From: Planctomycetota bacterium
GTDB lineage: Bacteria; Planctomycetota; Phycisphaerae; UBA1845; UTPLA1
Direction of reading: 5' to 3'
Assembly: GCA_015654675.1 (NCBI GenBank)
Contig: JAATGM010000042.1
Coordinates: forward strand, 62,001-126,000
Length of the DNA stretch: 64,000 bases
Part shown: positions 8,239-17,610 of the stretch, one piece after another
Layout: every line of letters starts with the position of its first letter
How positions within the stretch are numbered: position 1 is the first letter of the stretch
Made by a program: the position numbers and the translations under genes
The notes under the pieces: generated by a model
Told to the model about the DNA's origin: nothing
The model's input: the letters and a program-made list of their open reading frames with translations, nothing else
The model's database searches: none

Positions 8239-10564
8239 CGGACTCGCTCTGCAGCGAAGCGGAAATGAACGCGATTAGCCGCTTCCAGTGTGCGTCGTAA
8301 CTGAATCGGGCGATCGCCGCCGTACGCATGTTTTGTGCAATCTTCTCGCGCAATGCGTCGTCGCGGAGTAACGTGTCAGCGGTCGAAGCCAATGACTCGG
8401 CATCGCAAAAACTGATCTGCGGCAGGTCCGGCAATAGCGCAATTGCATCCGGTTCGAGCGGAATGGTCTTCAGCCAGAATTCTGTTCCAACATCCATCGC
8501 GTCGGACGGCGCCCCGTCGGCTGAGCGCGAATGCACTCCATCAGAAATTGTTGCCTCCACGATGCTCGACTGTCGTTGTTGCGCAATAGTCAGCAATCGC
8601 GGACGCTCGATGTCATAGCGCGTCGATCGCGTGAGGAAAGCGCCGCCGGCCGCCAGTCCGTCGAGGGACCGAGAATGAAGAAATCCGCCCTCTATCAATT
8701 GAAGATTCAGCCGCGCACCGCGACACGCCGCGACGAATTCATCTCCGAATGCGACACGGCCGGCCGCGAAACGCGCCAGCCGGGAATGACGATCCCAGCC
8801 GTTCCCGTAGAGATGGAAACTTCGGCCCGCTTGCTCGGCATAGTGCGCGACACATTCAAGCGCGAAATGACGAAATGCGCGATCCGATAGCGACATGCAC
8901 GTCATGCACAATTCTCGAACGAGCGCGTCAACCAGCTTCACGCCCGACTCGGCGGCGACACGGACAACCAGCGAGTGAATCTCGCACGGCGTCCAATTGT
9001 GTCCCGCAGCCGCGCAATCCAGGAGCTGATCGGTCACTCCGAGATAGATTCGAGAAACGACCGGATGGCCGGCCCAGCTTTCCGCAAAGCGAACGCGCAT
9101 TTCGCGCGGAGTCTCTGAACAATGACTGATGTAAGCAATGTCGCAGCGAAATCGATCGTCGATGGGCAAGTCGGGCAGGGCGCACACATATGCATGCGAC
9201 GGTGCGATTGGCACATCCGCCAACGCCTGCGATGCCGGCCAGCCCAGGTGCGAAAGGCCGAACCACGCCCCGTAACCCGCGACAAACGTCAGCCGGTCAA
9301 GACTTATTCCGGCCTCCGTCGTACGCATGATGGGGAGGGCGTCCTGGTCCCACGAGAGAAACGGGATGTTCCGCGGAATATCCGGGAACTCGTGTCGCAG
9401 GCGCGAGAGCATCACGATCAGATCGGGCTCGAAGCTACGGACATGCGCCGGCACGTTGTATTCGATGGCGTGATCGAACTTCTCCCAGACCAGATGAGTC
9501 TCGCACCCGGCGCGGGAGGCGGCGTCCAAAAGCTCGCGCATGGAATAGCGCAGGACAGTCGTAAAACGCGAAGTGATCCCCATGACTCGGAGCGGGCGTG
9601 CGCGTCCGTTGATGGCTGTGGCAAATCGGGAGGCCCAGTATCGGAAATCCGCATTTTCGTGCCGGTTGTTGACCTCGGCGATTGTAAGCTCTTTGTTCCG
9701 CGCTCGATCTCCGGCGAGCGATGAAATCGATTCGTGCAGTCGAGTTGGCGAACGGTTCGTCAGCGGCAAGCGCTGAACACTTGCCGGGATCGGTTGATTA
9801 GGATCGGCCTCCAGGAACGCGAGAAAGTCTCGCTCCGCGTTTGGTCCGGCAAATATCGAAAACCGCGACTCGGAGAAAGTGGTCGTCCAATCCCACACTC
9901 GTAGGGTTATGGCGAGCGCAGCGGGATCGGGCTCAACGATAGACACCGCGGCGCTGTAAGAGAGAAACGTGTTTCGCGATCGTCGCACGAATTCGTCAAA
10001 GAGTTCGCCCAGGCCAATGCCATCGAAAACTATGGGCGCGGATGGGTTGATGGGCGAACGCCCGGAGAAGGCGGCGACGGCCGCAGCTTGCCGATCGGCG
10101 AGCCCGCCGCACCAACGAAGCGAATCCAGATCGAGCACGTGATGGGCCCCGCGAATGTCGCGGTAGAGTTCGAACCCGCTGAGACCCACGGCAGCGACGG
10201 CATGCGCGACTTCGGGAAATCGTTGCTCGATCGCTGCAAGATTACCGTTGAAACAAGCGGCGCACGTCTCCCACGGAACACACCCCGACGGACATCGACG
10301 AACGACCTCGCCTAACTGCTCGAGACACTGCCGCGCATCTGGCTCAACAGCATCGGAGCCCAGCACCCGCTCGATCAGACGACGACCCGCGCCCCCGAGG
10401 CCGAGCGCGACGAGTGCTTTCAGATAGTCTGTGAATGCCGCCGAGTCTCCGGCATCCGCCGATAGCCGCCGAAGCGCATCGCATGCGCCGGCGTAATGAT
10501 CGCCGCGTAACGAAGATGCTGAACGGACTGCGCTGGTGGCCGTAGTCATGATATGGAGATTCAT
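8213..10564 (-). CDS. CgeB-like glycosyltransferase
   Basis: A large (783-residue) cytosolic glycosyltransferase-like protein. The N-terminal 80 residues look like helical, TPR-like repeats. The middle third has no clear family signature. The C-terminal 400 residues look like a GT-B glycosyltransferase of the CgeB/DUF3880 type: PDLIVMLSRLRHEFPDIP, then the late segment LHSRSLDGLAAGGAFLTR, which resembles the family's sugar-nucleotide binding motif, and a final helical segment FSYDAHWKRLI. It is the last gene of a three-gene minus-strand cluster behind an epimerase and a GT2-radical SAM fusion, so a role in surface glycan or protein glycosylation is inferred. ATG at 10549 is an alternative start; neither has a clear ribosome binding site. 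Confidence 0.75.
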   Translation of the reverse strand: MNLHIMTTATSAVRSASSLRGDHYAGACDALRRLSADAGDSAAFTDYLKALVALGLGGAGRRLIERVLGSDAVEPDARQCLEQLGEVVRRCPSGCVPWETCAACFNGNLAAIEQRFPEVAHAVAAVGLSGFELYRDIRGAHHVLDLDSLRWCGGLADRQAAAVAAFSGRSPINPSAPIVFDGIGLGELFDEFVRRSRNTFLSYSAAVSIVEPDPAALAITLRVWDWTTTFSESRFSIFAGPNAERDFLAFLEADPNQPIPASVQRLPLTNRSPTRLHESISSLAGDRARNKELTIAEVNNRHENADFRYWASRFATAINGRARPLRVMGITSRFTTVLRYSMRELLDAASRAGCETHLVWEKFDHAIEYNVPAHVRSFEPDLIVMLSRLRHEFPDIPRNIPFLSWDQDALPIMRTTEAGISLDRLTFVAGYGAWFGLSHLGWPASQALADVPIAPSHAYVCALPDLPIDDRFRCDIAYISHCSETPREMRVRFAESWAGHPVVSRIYLGVTDQLLDCAAAGHNWTPCEIHSLVVRVAAESGVKLVDALVRELCMTCMSLSDRAFRHFALECVAHYAEQAGRSFHLYGNGWDRHSRLARFAAGRVAFGDEFVAACRGARLNLQLIEGGFLHSRSLDGLAAGGAFLTRSTRYDIERPRLLTIAQQRQSSIVEATISDGVHSRSADGAPSDAMDVGTEFWLKTIPLEPDAIALLPDLPQISFCDAESLASTADTLLRDDALREKIAQNMRTAAIARFSYDAHWKRLIAFISASLQSESVISTGNRP

Positions 10565-10617
10565 CGGCGGATGGATTGCCGTCGCGAAAAGCGAAGTGAT
10601 CGGATCCGGCGAATCGC

Positions 10618-11739
10618 TTACGACGCCCGGCTTAGCATGTTGAAATTGCGGAGTTCACTGACGGTTTGATCAAATGTGTCTCGCGAGTCAGCCGATTCGC
10701 TCCAGTGAATCAGTCGGTCGAATCCTTCGTCCAACGGGGTCTTCACCGAGAATCCGATCGACGCGCTGGCCCGGCGGATGTCGGCGGTGCAGTGCCGCAC
10801 GTCACCAAAGCGAAATTGGCGCGTAATCTGCGGTTCCCGATTGACGCGCATGATTCTTGCCAGGCGATTGGCGACATCGCTGACGGATGTCGGCACGCCC
10901 GATGCGATGTTCAGCGTTTCGCCGTCGGCGCGATCAGTCTCAAACAGGTCAGAAAGCGTGCGAACCACGTCGCCTACCCAGATGAAGTCTCGCGTCTGTC
11001 CGCCATCCTCGAACACCGTTGGGGCGTTGTCGCACTTCAATCGCGAAATGAATATGGCGGTGACGCCAGTATATGGATTCGAGAGCGATTGCCGCGGCCC
11101 GTAGACATTGAACAAACGAACGACGATCGATGCGATTCCGCACAATCGCCCGACATGACTTAGCACCTGCTCCTGTACGCGCTTGCTGATCGAGTAAACG
11201 CTCTCCGACAGGAGCAAATCCTGCTCGTTTGCTGGAACCGAGCGAACCTGGCCGGCGCAATGAGGACAGCGCGGCTCCCATCCAAGCCGCGTGACGTCCT
11301 CGGCCGTGCGTATCCGCGGGCGAATGCGCCCGCATCGTTCGCATTCCGCCGGTCCCTCGCCATAGGCGGTCATCGACCCGGGAACGATTGTCTTGCGGAC
11401 CGTGTGGCGTTCATTCGCCAAGACGTCGGCCAGCACCGCCGTGCCGTGCATGTTCACGTCAGCATAGTGCGCAATCTGATATTGCGATTGGGCAACGCCG
11501 ACGGCCGCGGCGAGGTGGGCGACGGCGTCGACTCCCGCAAGTGATTGTTGAACGAGCGCGCGATCGCGGATATCGCCCCGCACGAACTCCGCGGCCGGAT
11601 TCAGGTAGTCGGGAATGCGGCCACGATGCACCTGCTCGATCAGCGAATCGAGAATGCGAACGGCGTGACCGCGGGCGATCAATTCGTCCGTCAGATGCGA
11701 GCCAATGAACCCGGCGCCGCCGGTAATGAGAATTTTCAC
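10618..11739 (-). CDS. NAD-dependent sugar-nucleotide epimerase/dehydratase with Zn-ribbon insert
   Basis: An extended short-chain dehydrogenase acting on a nucleotide sugar. The Rossmann motif GGAGFIGSHL is at residues 7-16, the catalytic YxxxK is Tyr182-Lys186 (VYSISKRVQE), and GPRQSLSNPYTGV is typical of GalE/RmlB-like enzymes. Between the fourth strand and the YxxxK, about residues 133-163, there is an insert with CERC and CPHC pairs that should bind zinc. I recall similar inserts in dTDP-L-rhamnose 4-epimerase-like proteins, so a 4-epimerase of that type is the best guess, at moderate certainty. It overlaps the preceding GT2-radical SAM gene by four bases (ATGA-type), implying coupled translation. 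Confidence 0.85.
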   Translation of the reverse strand: MKILITGGAGFIGSHLTDELIARGHAVRILDSLIEQVHRGRIPDYLNPAAEFVRGDIRDRALVQQSLAGVDAVAHLAAAVGVAQSQYQIAHYADVNMHGTAVLADVLANERHTVRKTIVPGSMTAYGEGPAECERCGRIRPRIRTAEDVTRLGWEPRCPHCAGQVRSVPANEQDLLLSESVYSISKRVQEQVLSHVGRLCGIASIVVRLFNVYGPRQSLSNPYTGVTAIFISRLKCDNAPTVFEDGGQTRDFIWVGDVVRTLSDLFETDRADGETLNIASGVPTSVSDVANRLARIMRVNREPQITRQFRFGDVRHCTADIRRASASIGFSVKTPLDEGFDRLIHWSESADSRDTFDQTVSELRNFNMLSRAS

Positions 11740-14258
11740 GCCGGCACTCCATCAGTCGGAGCGAGCCCCGCGCGGGCCCGTCGGTATTCGGCATACGTGT
11801 CGCGGACGAAAGCGTCGACCGCCTCTCCCGGCAGGTCTTCGTGCTGAATAATCGAGATCAGGAACCCGTCCCGGCTGGAGACGTCGCGCGTTTTCATCGC
11901 ACCAGAGTCGACCGCCCAATCTTCGAATGATGTTCCCGGAAGCGGCATGGCGCGCGATATCTGAAGAGTGTCCGGGAGCAGCTCAAGGATGAGGCGGCGG
12001 GTGTTCGCCAGCGTCTCGCGCGACTCGCCGGGCAGCCCGACGGTAAAGGTCAGGTGCACGCGCACGCCGGCTTCGCGGCAAACGCGGCACGTTTCGCGCA
12101 GTCGATTCAGATCGAGCCGCTTGCCCATCGCATCGACCATTTGCTGGTCGCCTGATTCCACGCCGAATTTCGCCGCGCGCAGCCCCGCCGTGGCCGTCAG
12201 CCGGATCTCGTCGGGCTTAAATGTGTCGGCTCGCGCCATGATGCCCCATTCCAGATCGAGAGCATGGGCGTGAATCAGTTCGGCAAACCGTTCGATCCAC
12301 TCCCGACCCGGGCTGAACATGTCGTCGTCAAAATAGACGGTGCGGAACCCGAACCGCTCAATGAGTTCGCGAGCTTCGTGGAATACGCTCTCGACTGAGC
12401 GGCGCTGAATCTTGCGACGCTCGTAAAACACCTGCGGCCACTGACAAAAGCTGCACTCGTACGGGCAACCGCGAGTCGCCATGAGTTGCGCCATGGGTTG
12501 CGCTAGTCCACCAAAGGGATCGCGATAATTGTAGAGCGGCAATCGAAGTCGATCGGCACGTCCGACTTCGTCGAATGGAACGGGCTCCGGGCGGCCGGTG
12601 TCGACAATTCGACCATCGACGCGTGTCGCCACGCCTTTGATTGCTGTAAGCGCCTCACCGTTTTCGAGCATGGGTATGACGGTGGCCAGTGTGCGTTCGT
12701 ATTCGCCGATGAGGATCGCGTCGATCTCGGGAACACCTTCCAGGAGTTCCTTCCGGCGGGCGGTCGCATGCGGCCCGCAGAGGATCAGCGTCGCATCCGG
12801 CAGGTCCGCCCGCAATCGGCGCCAGATCGCGACGTCGTTGTCGAATGAAGCCGCAGCCGCCTCGGTAACGATTGCCCGTGGCTGATAGCCAACAATTCGC
12901 TCGTGAAACTCGGAATAGGAGAGTCCCTCGGCGATCGCGTCGACAATCGCGTTCGGGCATCCGCGATCGCTGAGCAACTGAGCGGATTGGGCCAGGAAGA
13001 ATGGGAACGGAACGTAACGGGGGATAGAAGAGTCGCCGCGTCGATCGAGCGTGAACGGCCACCGCGAGCCGGCTCGAACTCCTTGCCGGTCCTTGGTGTG
13101 CCAGGGCGGATTCACAATTGCAACGCGAAAGGCATCGTTCTTCGAATCTCCCGAATTGCTCTCCAGTTCAAGCCGGCGCAGGGAGAACTCGACCTGCGCC
13201 CAGGCCAGCGGCTCGTCGGGCAAATGGTTGTTGGCCAATTCAGTGAATCGATCGATCAGCAGATCGCTGGTCGACGTCGAGCGTACGTCATCGATGAAGA
13301 GACGCTTGGTGAGTGCCACGAGCCGCTGCTCGCAGTCGGCTGCGACGAACTCCGAAGCACCGCAGGCCTGAAGTAATTCGCAATAACGATGCACCAGATC
13401 GGCCGCGCCCCCCCGCGAACCACCGACTTCGCGAAGATCATGAAGCGTCATCCATGCGGGCAGGAGCATGGTCAGACCGATCAGGTGCGACCGATGCTGC
13501 TCTATGTCCTGCTCCAACCGGTGTCGGAATATTCCCCAAGTCACTTGCTCCAGGCGCTCGTCCATCAGAGCTTGGAGCGACTGGAATTGACCAGACTCGC
13601 GACCGGCCGGCGCGAACCAGTTCCAGAATCCCGACAGCACGCTCTCGGGCGTATCTCGCCGTTGATGGCGCGCGATACAGGCCGAGTCATACATTGTCCG
13701 CAGTCCGCCGGCGCGCAGTCGGCGAGACAAATCGACGTCTTCGTAATTCGAGCGGAAGCGCGGGCTCCAGCCACCGACCGTATCAATCGCGGCGACGCGA
13801 AATGAACTGACCGATCCGAAACAGAAACGCGGATTCTCATGCGTCGCTTCGCCGAAGTGCTGCGGCATGTGGACTTGGCGCCATCGATCTGGCAGGGTGA
13901 CGGAATGGGCCTCAATCAGTCGGCCGCAAAGCCCGGCGAGAATCGAATCGGACTCAAATCTGGCCATTACGCGCTCGACATAGTCGGGTGCCGGGACGGC
14001 GTCGACATCCAACCCGATGATGACTTCGCCCAGTGCAGCCCGCCGAGCCGTGTTTCTGGCAGCGGCGAGTCCAAGATTTCGATCATGCGAAATGAGTCGT
14101 GCCGCACTTTGACGCGCGACGATGGCGGTGTCGTCGGTCGAGCCGTCGTCAATGACGAGAATCTCGTCGGGAGCGCGCGTTTGCGCCGCGAGCGACCTAA
14201 GCGTCGCGCCTAAATAGCGGCCGCCGTTGAAACTGGGGACATAGGCCGTGCAGCGCAT
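11736..14258 (-). CDS. GT2 glycosyltransferase fused to a B12-binding radical SAM enzyme
   Basis: Two enzymes in one chain of about 840 residues. Residues 1-230 are a family 2 glycosyltransferase: YVPSFNGGRYLGATLRSL, then IDDGSTDDT (nucleotide-sugar binding), then a GLDVDAVP metal-binding-type DxD. A helical linker follows. From about residue 380 there is a cobalamin-binding Rossmann domain (VNPPWHTKDRQG, ILCGPHATARR, IGEYE), then the radical SAM domain with TRGCPYECSFCQWP, the CxxxCxxC cluster motif, near residue 600. The usual DxHxxG base-off histidine motif is not seen. The ATG at 14258 is chosen because GGAG lies six bases upstream; 14291 is the longer option. Together with the epimerase and glycosyltransferase downstream it suggests a modified surface glycan. 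The reaction of the SAM half is unknown. Confidence 0.85.
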   Translation of the reverse strand: MRCTAYVPSFNGGRYLGATLRSLAAQTRAPDEILVIDDGSTDDTAIVARQSAARLISHDRNLGLAAARNTARRAALGEVIIGLDVDAVPAPDYVERVMARFESDSILAGLCGRLIEAHSVTLPDRWRQVHMPQHFGEATHENPRFCFGSVSSFRVAAIDTVGGWSPRFRSNYEDVDLSRRLRAGGLRTMYDSACIARHQRRDTPESVLSGFWNWFAPAGRESGQFQSLQALMDERLEQVTWGIFRHRLEQDIEQHRSHLIGLTMLLPAWMTLHDLREVGGSRGGAADLVHRYCELLQACGASEFVAADCEQRLVALTKRLFIDDVRSTSTSDLLIDRFTELANNHLPDEPLAWAQVEFSLRRLELESNSGDSKNDAFRVAIVNPPWHTKDRQGVRAGSRWPFTLDRRGDSSIPRYVPFPFFLAQSAQLLSDRGCPNAIVDAIAEGLSYSEFHERIVGYQPRAIVTEAAAASFDNDVAIWRRLRADLPDATLILCGPHATARRKELLEGVPEIDAILIGEYERTLATVIPMLENGEALTAIKGVATRVDGRIVDTGRPEPVPFDEVGRADRLRLPLYNYRDPFGGLAQPMAQLMATRGCPYECSFCQWPQVFYERRKIQRRSVESVFHEARELIERFGFRTVYFDDDMFSPGREWIERFAELIHAHALDLEWGIMARADTFKPDEIRLTATAGLRAAKFGVESGDQQMVDAMGKRLDLNRLRETCRVCREAGVRVHLTFTVGLPGESRETLANTRRLILELLPDTLQISRAMPLPGTSFEDWAVDSGAMKTRDVSSRDGFLISIIQHEDLPGEAVDAFVRDTYAEYRRARAGLAPTDGVPA

Positions 14259-14341
14259 GCGGGACTCCGGGCGATTCCGTTGCAATAACATCGGCCAGAC
14301 GTGCGAAAGGGTTAGAGGGGACGGACCCGCTGAGCTGGCCG

Positions 14342-15748
14342 TCAGGCCCCCCGGGAATTGATCATTCGGGCGACTTTCCAGCGATAGGCGACGATGAGGG
14401 CGAATATCAGCATGACGAGCTGCATTGCACGCCAGGCGGCATGGTCGATGGCTGCCCGAAGGTTTCCATCAACCAATGCGAATTGCTCCATTAACGGTTT
14501 TGAGAGCGCAACTTTCTGCACATCGTCGAGCACATTTCGGGTCTGGATGGCCGCCCGCTCGATGGCATCGGCCGAGCGGGTGTAATCATTGATGTCGAAT
14601 GGACGCGACGGTTCGCCGCTGGTCGGGCGACGCTCGCTGCCGTCGTTCCACTTCGACGGAATGGCGGCAATGTCATTGACCGTGATTGAGACGGCGCGGG
14701 CGGTCGATTCCCATGCCCCGGCCGCGGCCTTGCCGTCAGCCACCGTTCGCTCAATTTTTGACGCGACTTCATCGGCGTGCCGGAGCGACTCATTCAGGGC
14801 TGCGGTGGTCGCGCGCGCCTCCGCGAGCGTGGCGCGAAGCGCCGGTTGTCGCGCGTCGATCGCGTTCAACAGTTCCTCGCCTTGCTTTCGAATCTTGGTC
14901 GGCATTTCGTCGGCCACGCCGACCAGACGTTCAGTGCTTTTCGTAAACGTCTTAAGGTCGCTCATGACGTCGCCGAAGCGTGGGGACTCTTCGAGCGAGA
15001 TACCAAGTAATTGAAGTTGCCAGCGCGTGCTGGCGGGAAGATCTTCGACGACGTCAGTGAATCGCTCGGCGGTATTCTTAATGTCACTTAGGGATTGGCC
15101 GCTCTGTTGGATACTTCCCACTGCGCGGATCGGCGCGAGCGGAATCCCGACCAGGAAATCGAGCACTTTGGCCCCGGCTGCGTCAGAGCTGATGGGGGCT
15201 GCGGCCTGTTTGGTAAATACGCCGGTGATGGGCGCCTGGCGAGCGTACTGATCGATGTCAGCGCGCATGGCCGGGAGCTTGGCTGAGGGAACCACCGACG
15301 ATGCGATTTCGGCGATGCGTCGTTCGCATTTTCGGGCCGCGTCAATCGCGATTGGTTGCGCCGGTCCGAACAAGTCCTTGCCGTCCCCGGACTCGAAATA
15401 GTTCAGCATACGGACGCACAGGGTCCATGTGTCAACCAGACCAGCGGCCGGGCTGTCTTCAAATGCGGTGCTGCGGCACTCGTCGGCCATCTTGGTCTTC
15501 CATAACAGCGCGGCCTTTCGCTGCTGGCGAGTTGCGTTGGACTGTTCGATTTCGTCGGCGCCTTGTCGGACCGTGGTTTGAAAGAAATCGTTGAAGTGCG
15601 TCAATTCGGACTGAAGCTTGTCGGCCGCTTCGATCTGAACGCGGTCCTTGGCTGCCTGCCGCGTCGACGTTCGTTCCATCCACGAACATCCGGTAAGAAG
15701 CGTGGCAAGCCCGAAGCAGAGATAGAGCCGCGCCGCGGCGCCCGACAT
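14342..15748 (-). CDS. Lipoprotein with coiled-coil body and C-terminal membrane segment, function unknown
   Basis: No family recognised. The 468-residue product starts with a lipoprotein signal peptide (LATLLTGC lipobox at residue 21 from this start). Next comes a helical, Gln/Ala/Glu-rich body with long heptad-like stretches (ERLVGVADEMPTKIRKQ, LRATLAEARATTAALNES). It ends with a single hydrophobic segment (AMQLVMLIFALIVAY) followed by a basic tail. A protein held by lipid at one end and a helix at the other would lie flat on, or bridge, membranes. The ATG at 15748 has GGAG eight bases upstream and is preferred over 15793. It sits between the glycan cluster and another lipoprotein gene on the same strand. 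Confidence 0.7.
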   Translation of the reverse strand: MSGAAARLYLCFGLATLLTGCSWMERTSTRQAAKDRVQIEAADKLQSELTHFNDFFQTTVRQGADEIEQSNATRQQRKAALLWKTKMADECRSTAFEDSPAAGLVDTWTLCVRMLNYFESGDGKDLFGPAQPIAIDAARKCERRIAEIASSVVPSAKLPAMRADIDQYARQAPITGVFTKQAAAPISSDAAGAKVLDFLVGIPLAPIRAVGSIQQSGQSLSDIKNTAERFTDVVEDLPASTRWQLQLLGISLEESPRFGDVMSDLKTFTKSTERLVGVADEMPTKIRKQGEELLNAIDARQPALRATLAEARATTAALNESLRHADEVASKIERTVADGKAAAGAWESTARAVSITVNDIAAIPSKWNDGSERRPTSGEPSRPFDINDYTRSADAIERAAIQTRNVLDDVQKVALSKPLMEQFALVDGNLRAAIDHAAWRAMQLVMLIFALIVAYRWKVARMINSRGA

Positions 15749-15824
15749 GAGCGATCTCCAGTGCAACCGCCCCATGGGGCGTGTATACCTCATATCGGCA
15801 GTGGATTCGGGCGTTTCTGACGGG

Positions 15825-16433
15825 TTAGCGAAGGTCCTGCGCGGGATCGGCCGGTGCCGGTTTAGGGGGCGGCCCCAGCCGCTGTCGAAGGCGAGTCAGG
15901 AGCTCGACGACCCGGGCGTCGTCGCGTCGGGCGGTAAACTCGCCCGAAACCAGGCACTGACCCAGCACATCCACGGTCGCTTCGCCGCTTCGCATTCGGG
16001 CAAGCGTTCCGGATTCGATTGAGCCGGTCATTCGTTTCTGGGATTGATCCAAGCTGATATAGACAAACCCCGCGCCTTCGTAGCTGACGGCTCGGTCCAT
16101 ATCCAGAATAGCGTAGCCGAGATTGGCGTTCGTTTGCGTTCGTTCCACGAAAGTAGTCCCGGGAACCGGCTTCCAGAACATTCTGGCCCAGAAGACCTGT
16201 AGCATCTGCCCCTCGGAATCGACTTCGGATGGCTGTTCTGATTCGAAAACGAGGTCGATGTTTCCGCGCGGATCCCAGGAAAACCATGCCTCCGGAAACT
16301 TCTGTGCCAGAAATGTCGGCGGCGCGGGGGGCTTGTGCGACTCAATCCTCAACTGAGTGACGGAATCGGCGCATCCCGACAAATTTGCGACGAGTAGGAA
16401 CAGCCAAACGGCGCAGGCGCGCTCAGCGTTCAT
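15825..16433 (-). CDS. Small lipoprotein, function unknown
   Basis: A 202-residue exported protein with an LSGC lipobox after a short hydrophobic signal (AVWLFLLVANLSGC). The mature part is rich in beta-type sequence with several aromatic residues (AWFSWDPRGNIDLVF, MFWKPVPGTTF), and the C-terminus is Pro-rich. I do not recognise a family. Its start overlaps the end of the upstream amidohydrolase gene by 11 bases, so the two are probably translated from one mRNA. The next gene downstream, also a lipoprotein, follows after 76 bases. Confidence 0.75.
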   Translation of the reverse strand: MNAERACAVWLFLLVANLSGCADSVTQLRIESHKPPAPPTFLAQKFPEAWFSWDPRGNIDLVFESEQPSEVDSEGQMLQVFWARMFWKPVPGTTFVERTQTNANLGYAILDMDRAVSYEGAGFVYISLDQSQKRMTGSIESGTLARMRSGEATVDVLGQCLVSGEFTARRDDARVVELLTRLRQRLGPPPKPAPADPAQDLR

Positions 16434-17346
16434 GTTCGTTGAAGATGGTGGCGGGAGCGCGCGGACTGGATTGCGGCGTCGCGGCGGCCAGACCTAACAG
16501 CGGCAAGGCGTCTCGCTCGACGATGGCCTGAAGCAGTTGCCGGGGGATTGGCGGCAGCCCGGTTCCCTGCACGACCTGGTTGATGCTGTACAGCGCTTCG
16601 ATACACGTCGTCGCCGACATACGTGGAAAATCGCTACCAAACAGCAGTTTGTCGATGACGCCGTAATCGAGCGCGGCCAGCAGAGACTGATACGCCTGCC
16701 ACGGCCGCTGCAAAAGCGCACTGATGTCCGCGAACACGTTTGAATGCTTTCCGAGCAGGACAACGCATTCGTCGACCCACGGATAGCCGAGGTGTGCGAT
16801 GACAATCTTGAGCGTGGGGAATTCGCGTGCAACCTCGTCCAGCAAATAGGGACGCGCGAACTCCATCTTGCTCGCCATCGAAAAGTGTACGCCCTGATGA
16901 ATCAGCACTGGCATACGCAGAAGCGCGGCTTCAGCGAAGACCTGCATCGCCCGCGTATCGGCGGGGTGAAAATCCTGAGCCGACGGGGACAAGGTAATGC
17001 CACGAAGCCCCAGCTCGTCTCGGGCCTGGCGTATTTCGGCGACGGCCGGCCTTCCAACGGTCGGATCGATTCCGGCGAAACCGATCAGCCGATCCGGGTG
17101 TTGGCGGACATACTGAGAGACGAGATTGTTGGCGATTTCGATGTCGAGGTAACGGCTCTTGAAGGCCAGTACAAAGCTCTTGTCTACGGGCTTGCTTGCG
17201 GCGAGGAGTTGATCGAGGGAAGGGTCGAGGCCGCGAAGGTCGCGTCCAGCCAGCGGCCCGCTAACGACTTGTCGCACTTGCGACTCAACGTCCTTGCCTG
17301 GTTCGGAATCTCGATCCCAGATATGGGTGTGGCAATCGATAATCAC
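16423..17346 (-). CDS. Amidohydrolase family 2 (TIM-barrel metal-dependent hydrolase)
   Basis: A 307-residue metallohydrolase or decarboxylase of the amidohydrolase-2 group. The N-terminal metal site is CHTHIWD (residues 4-10). A second histidine lies in VLIHQGVHFS, another in VIAHLGYPWVDE, and the catalytic-site aspartate is in LFGSDFPRM near residue 230. The substrate cannot be deduced; the family includes many decarboxylases and lactonases. It is the first gene of a short operon with two lipoproteins. The start at MIIDCH is set by the family's usual beginning. A 264-base gap separates it from the divergent lipoprotein gene. Confidence 0.88.
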   Translation of the reverse strand: MIIDCHTHIWDRDSEPGKDVESQVRQVVSGPLAGRDLRGLDPSLDQLLAASKPVDKSFVLAFKSRYLDIEIANNLVSQYVRQHPDRLIGFAGIDPTVGRPAVAEIRQARDELGLRGITLSPSAQDFHPADTRAMQVFAEAALLRMPVLIHQGVHFSMASKMEFARPYLLDEVAREFPTLKIVIAHLGYPWVDECVVLLGKHSNVFADISALLQRPWQAYQSLLAALDYGVIDKLLFGSDFPRMSATTCIEALYSINQVVQGTGLPPIPRQLLQAIVERDALPLLGLAAATPQSSPRAPATIFNEHER

Positions 17347-17535
17347 GCCGAATCCCTAGTTTGCGGTTCCCAGGCATCCATGCCCGGCTGATTAGCATCA
17401 ACTCTAACCGCAGTTCGCCGCCCGGTCAAGGACTTAACTCATTATCCGATCTAGTTTTATGCCGAAGCACTCGAACCGAGGGCAGCTGGACCCAACCCGG
17501 AAAAGGGCAGATAACCCTGATGGTCCGTTTGTAAT

Positions 17536-17563
17536 TTGGCAGCCGGAAGCGATCGGTTATACT
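17536..17563 (+). promoter_or_regulatory. Sigma-70-type promoter of the small lipoprotein gene
   Basis: TTGGCA at 17536-17541 and TATACT at 17558-17563 are separated by 16 bases. The predicted start of transcription near 17570 gives a leader of about 40 bases with a GGAGG ribosome binding site before the ATG at 17611. Confidence 0.65.
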
Positions 17564-17610
17564 TTCCCGACTCTCGCAAGGACAAACAACATAAGTCATG
17601 GAGGAACCTC

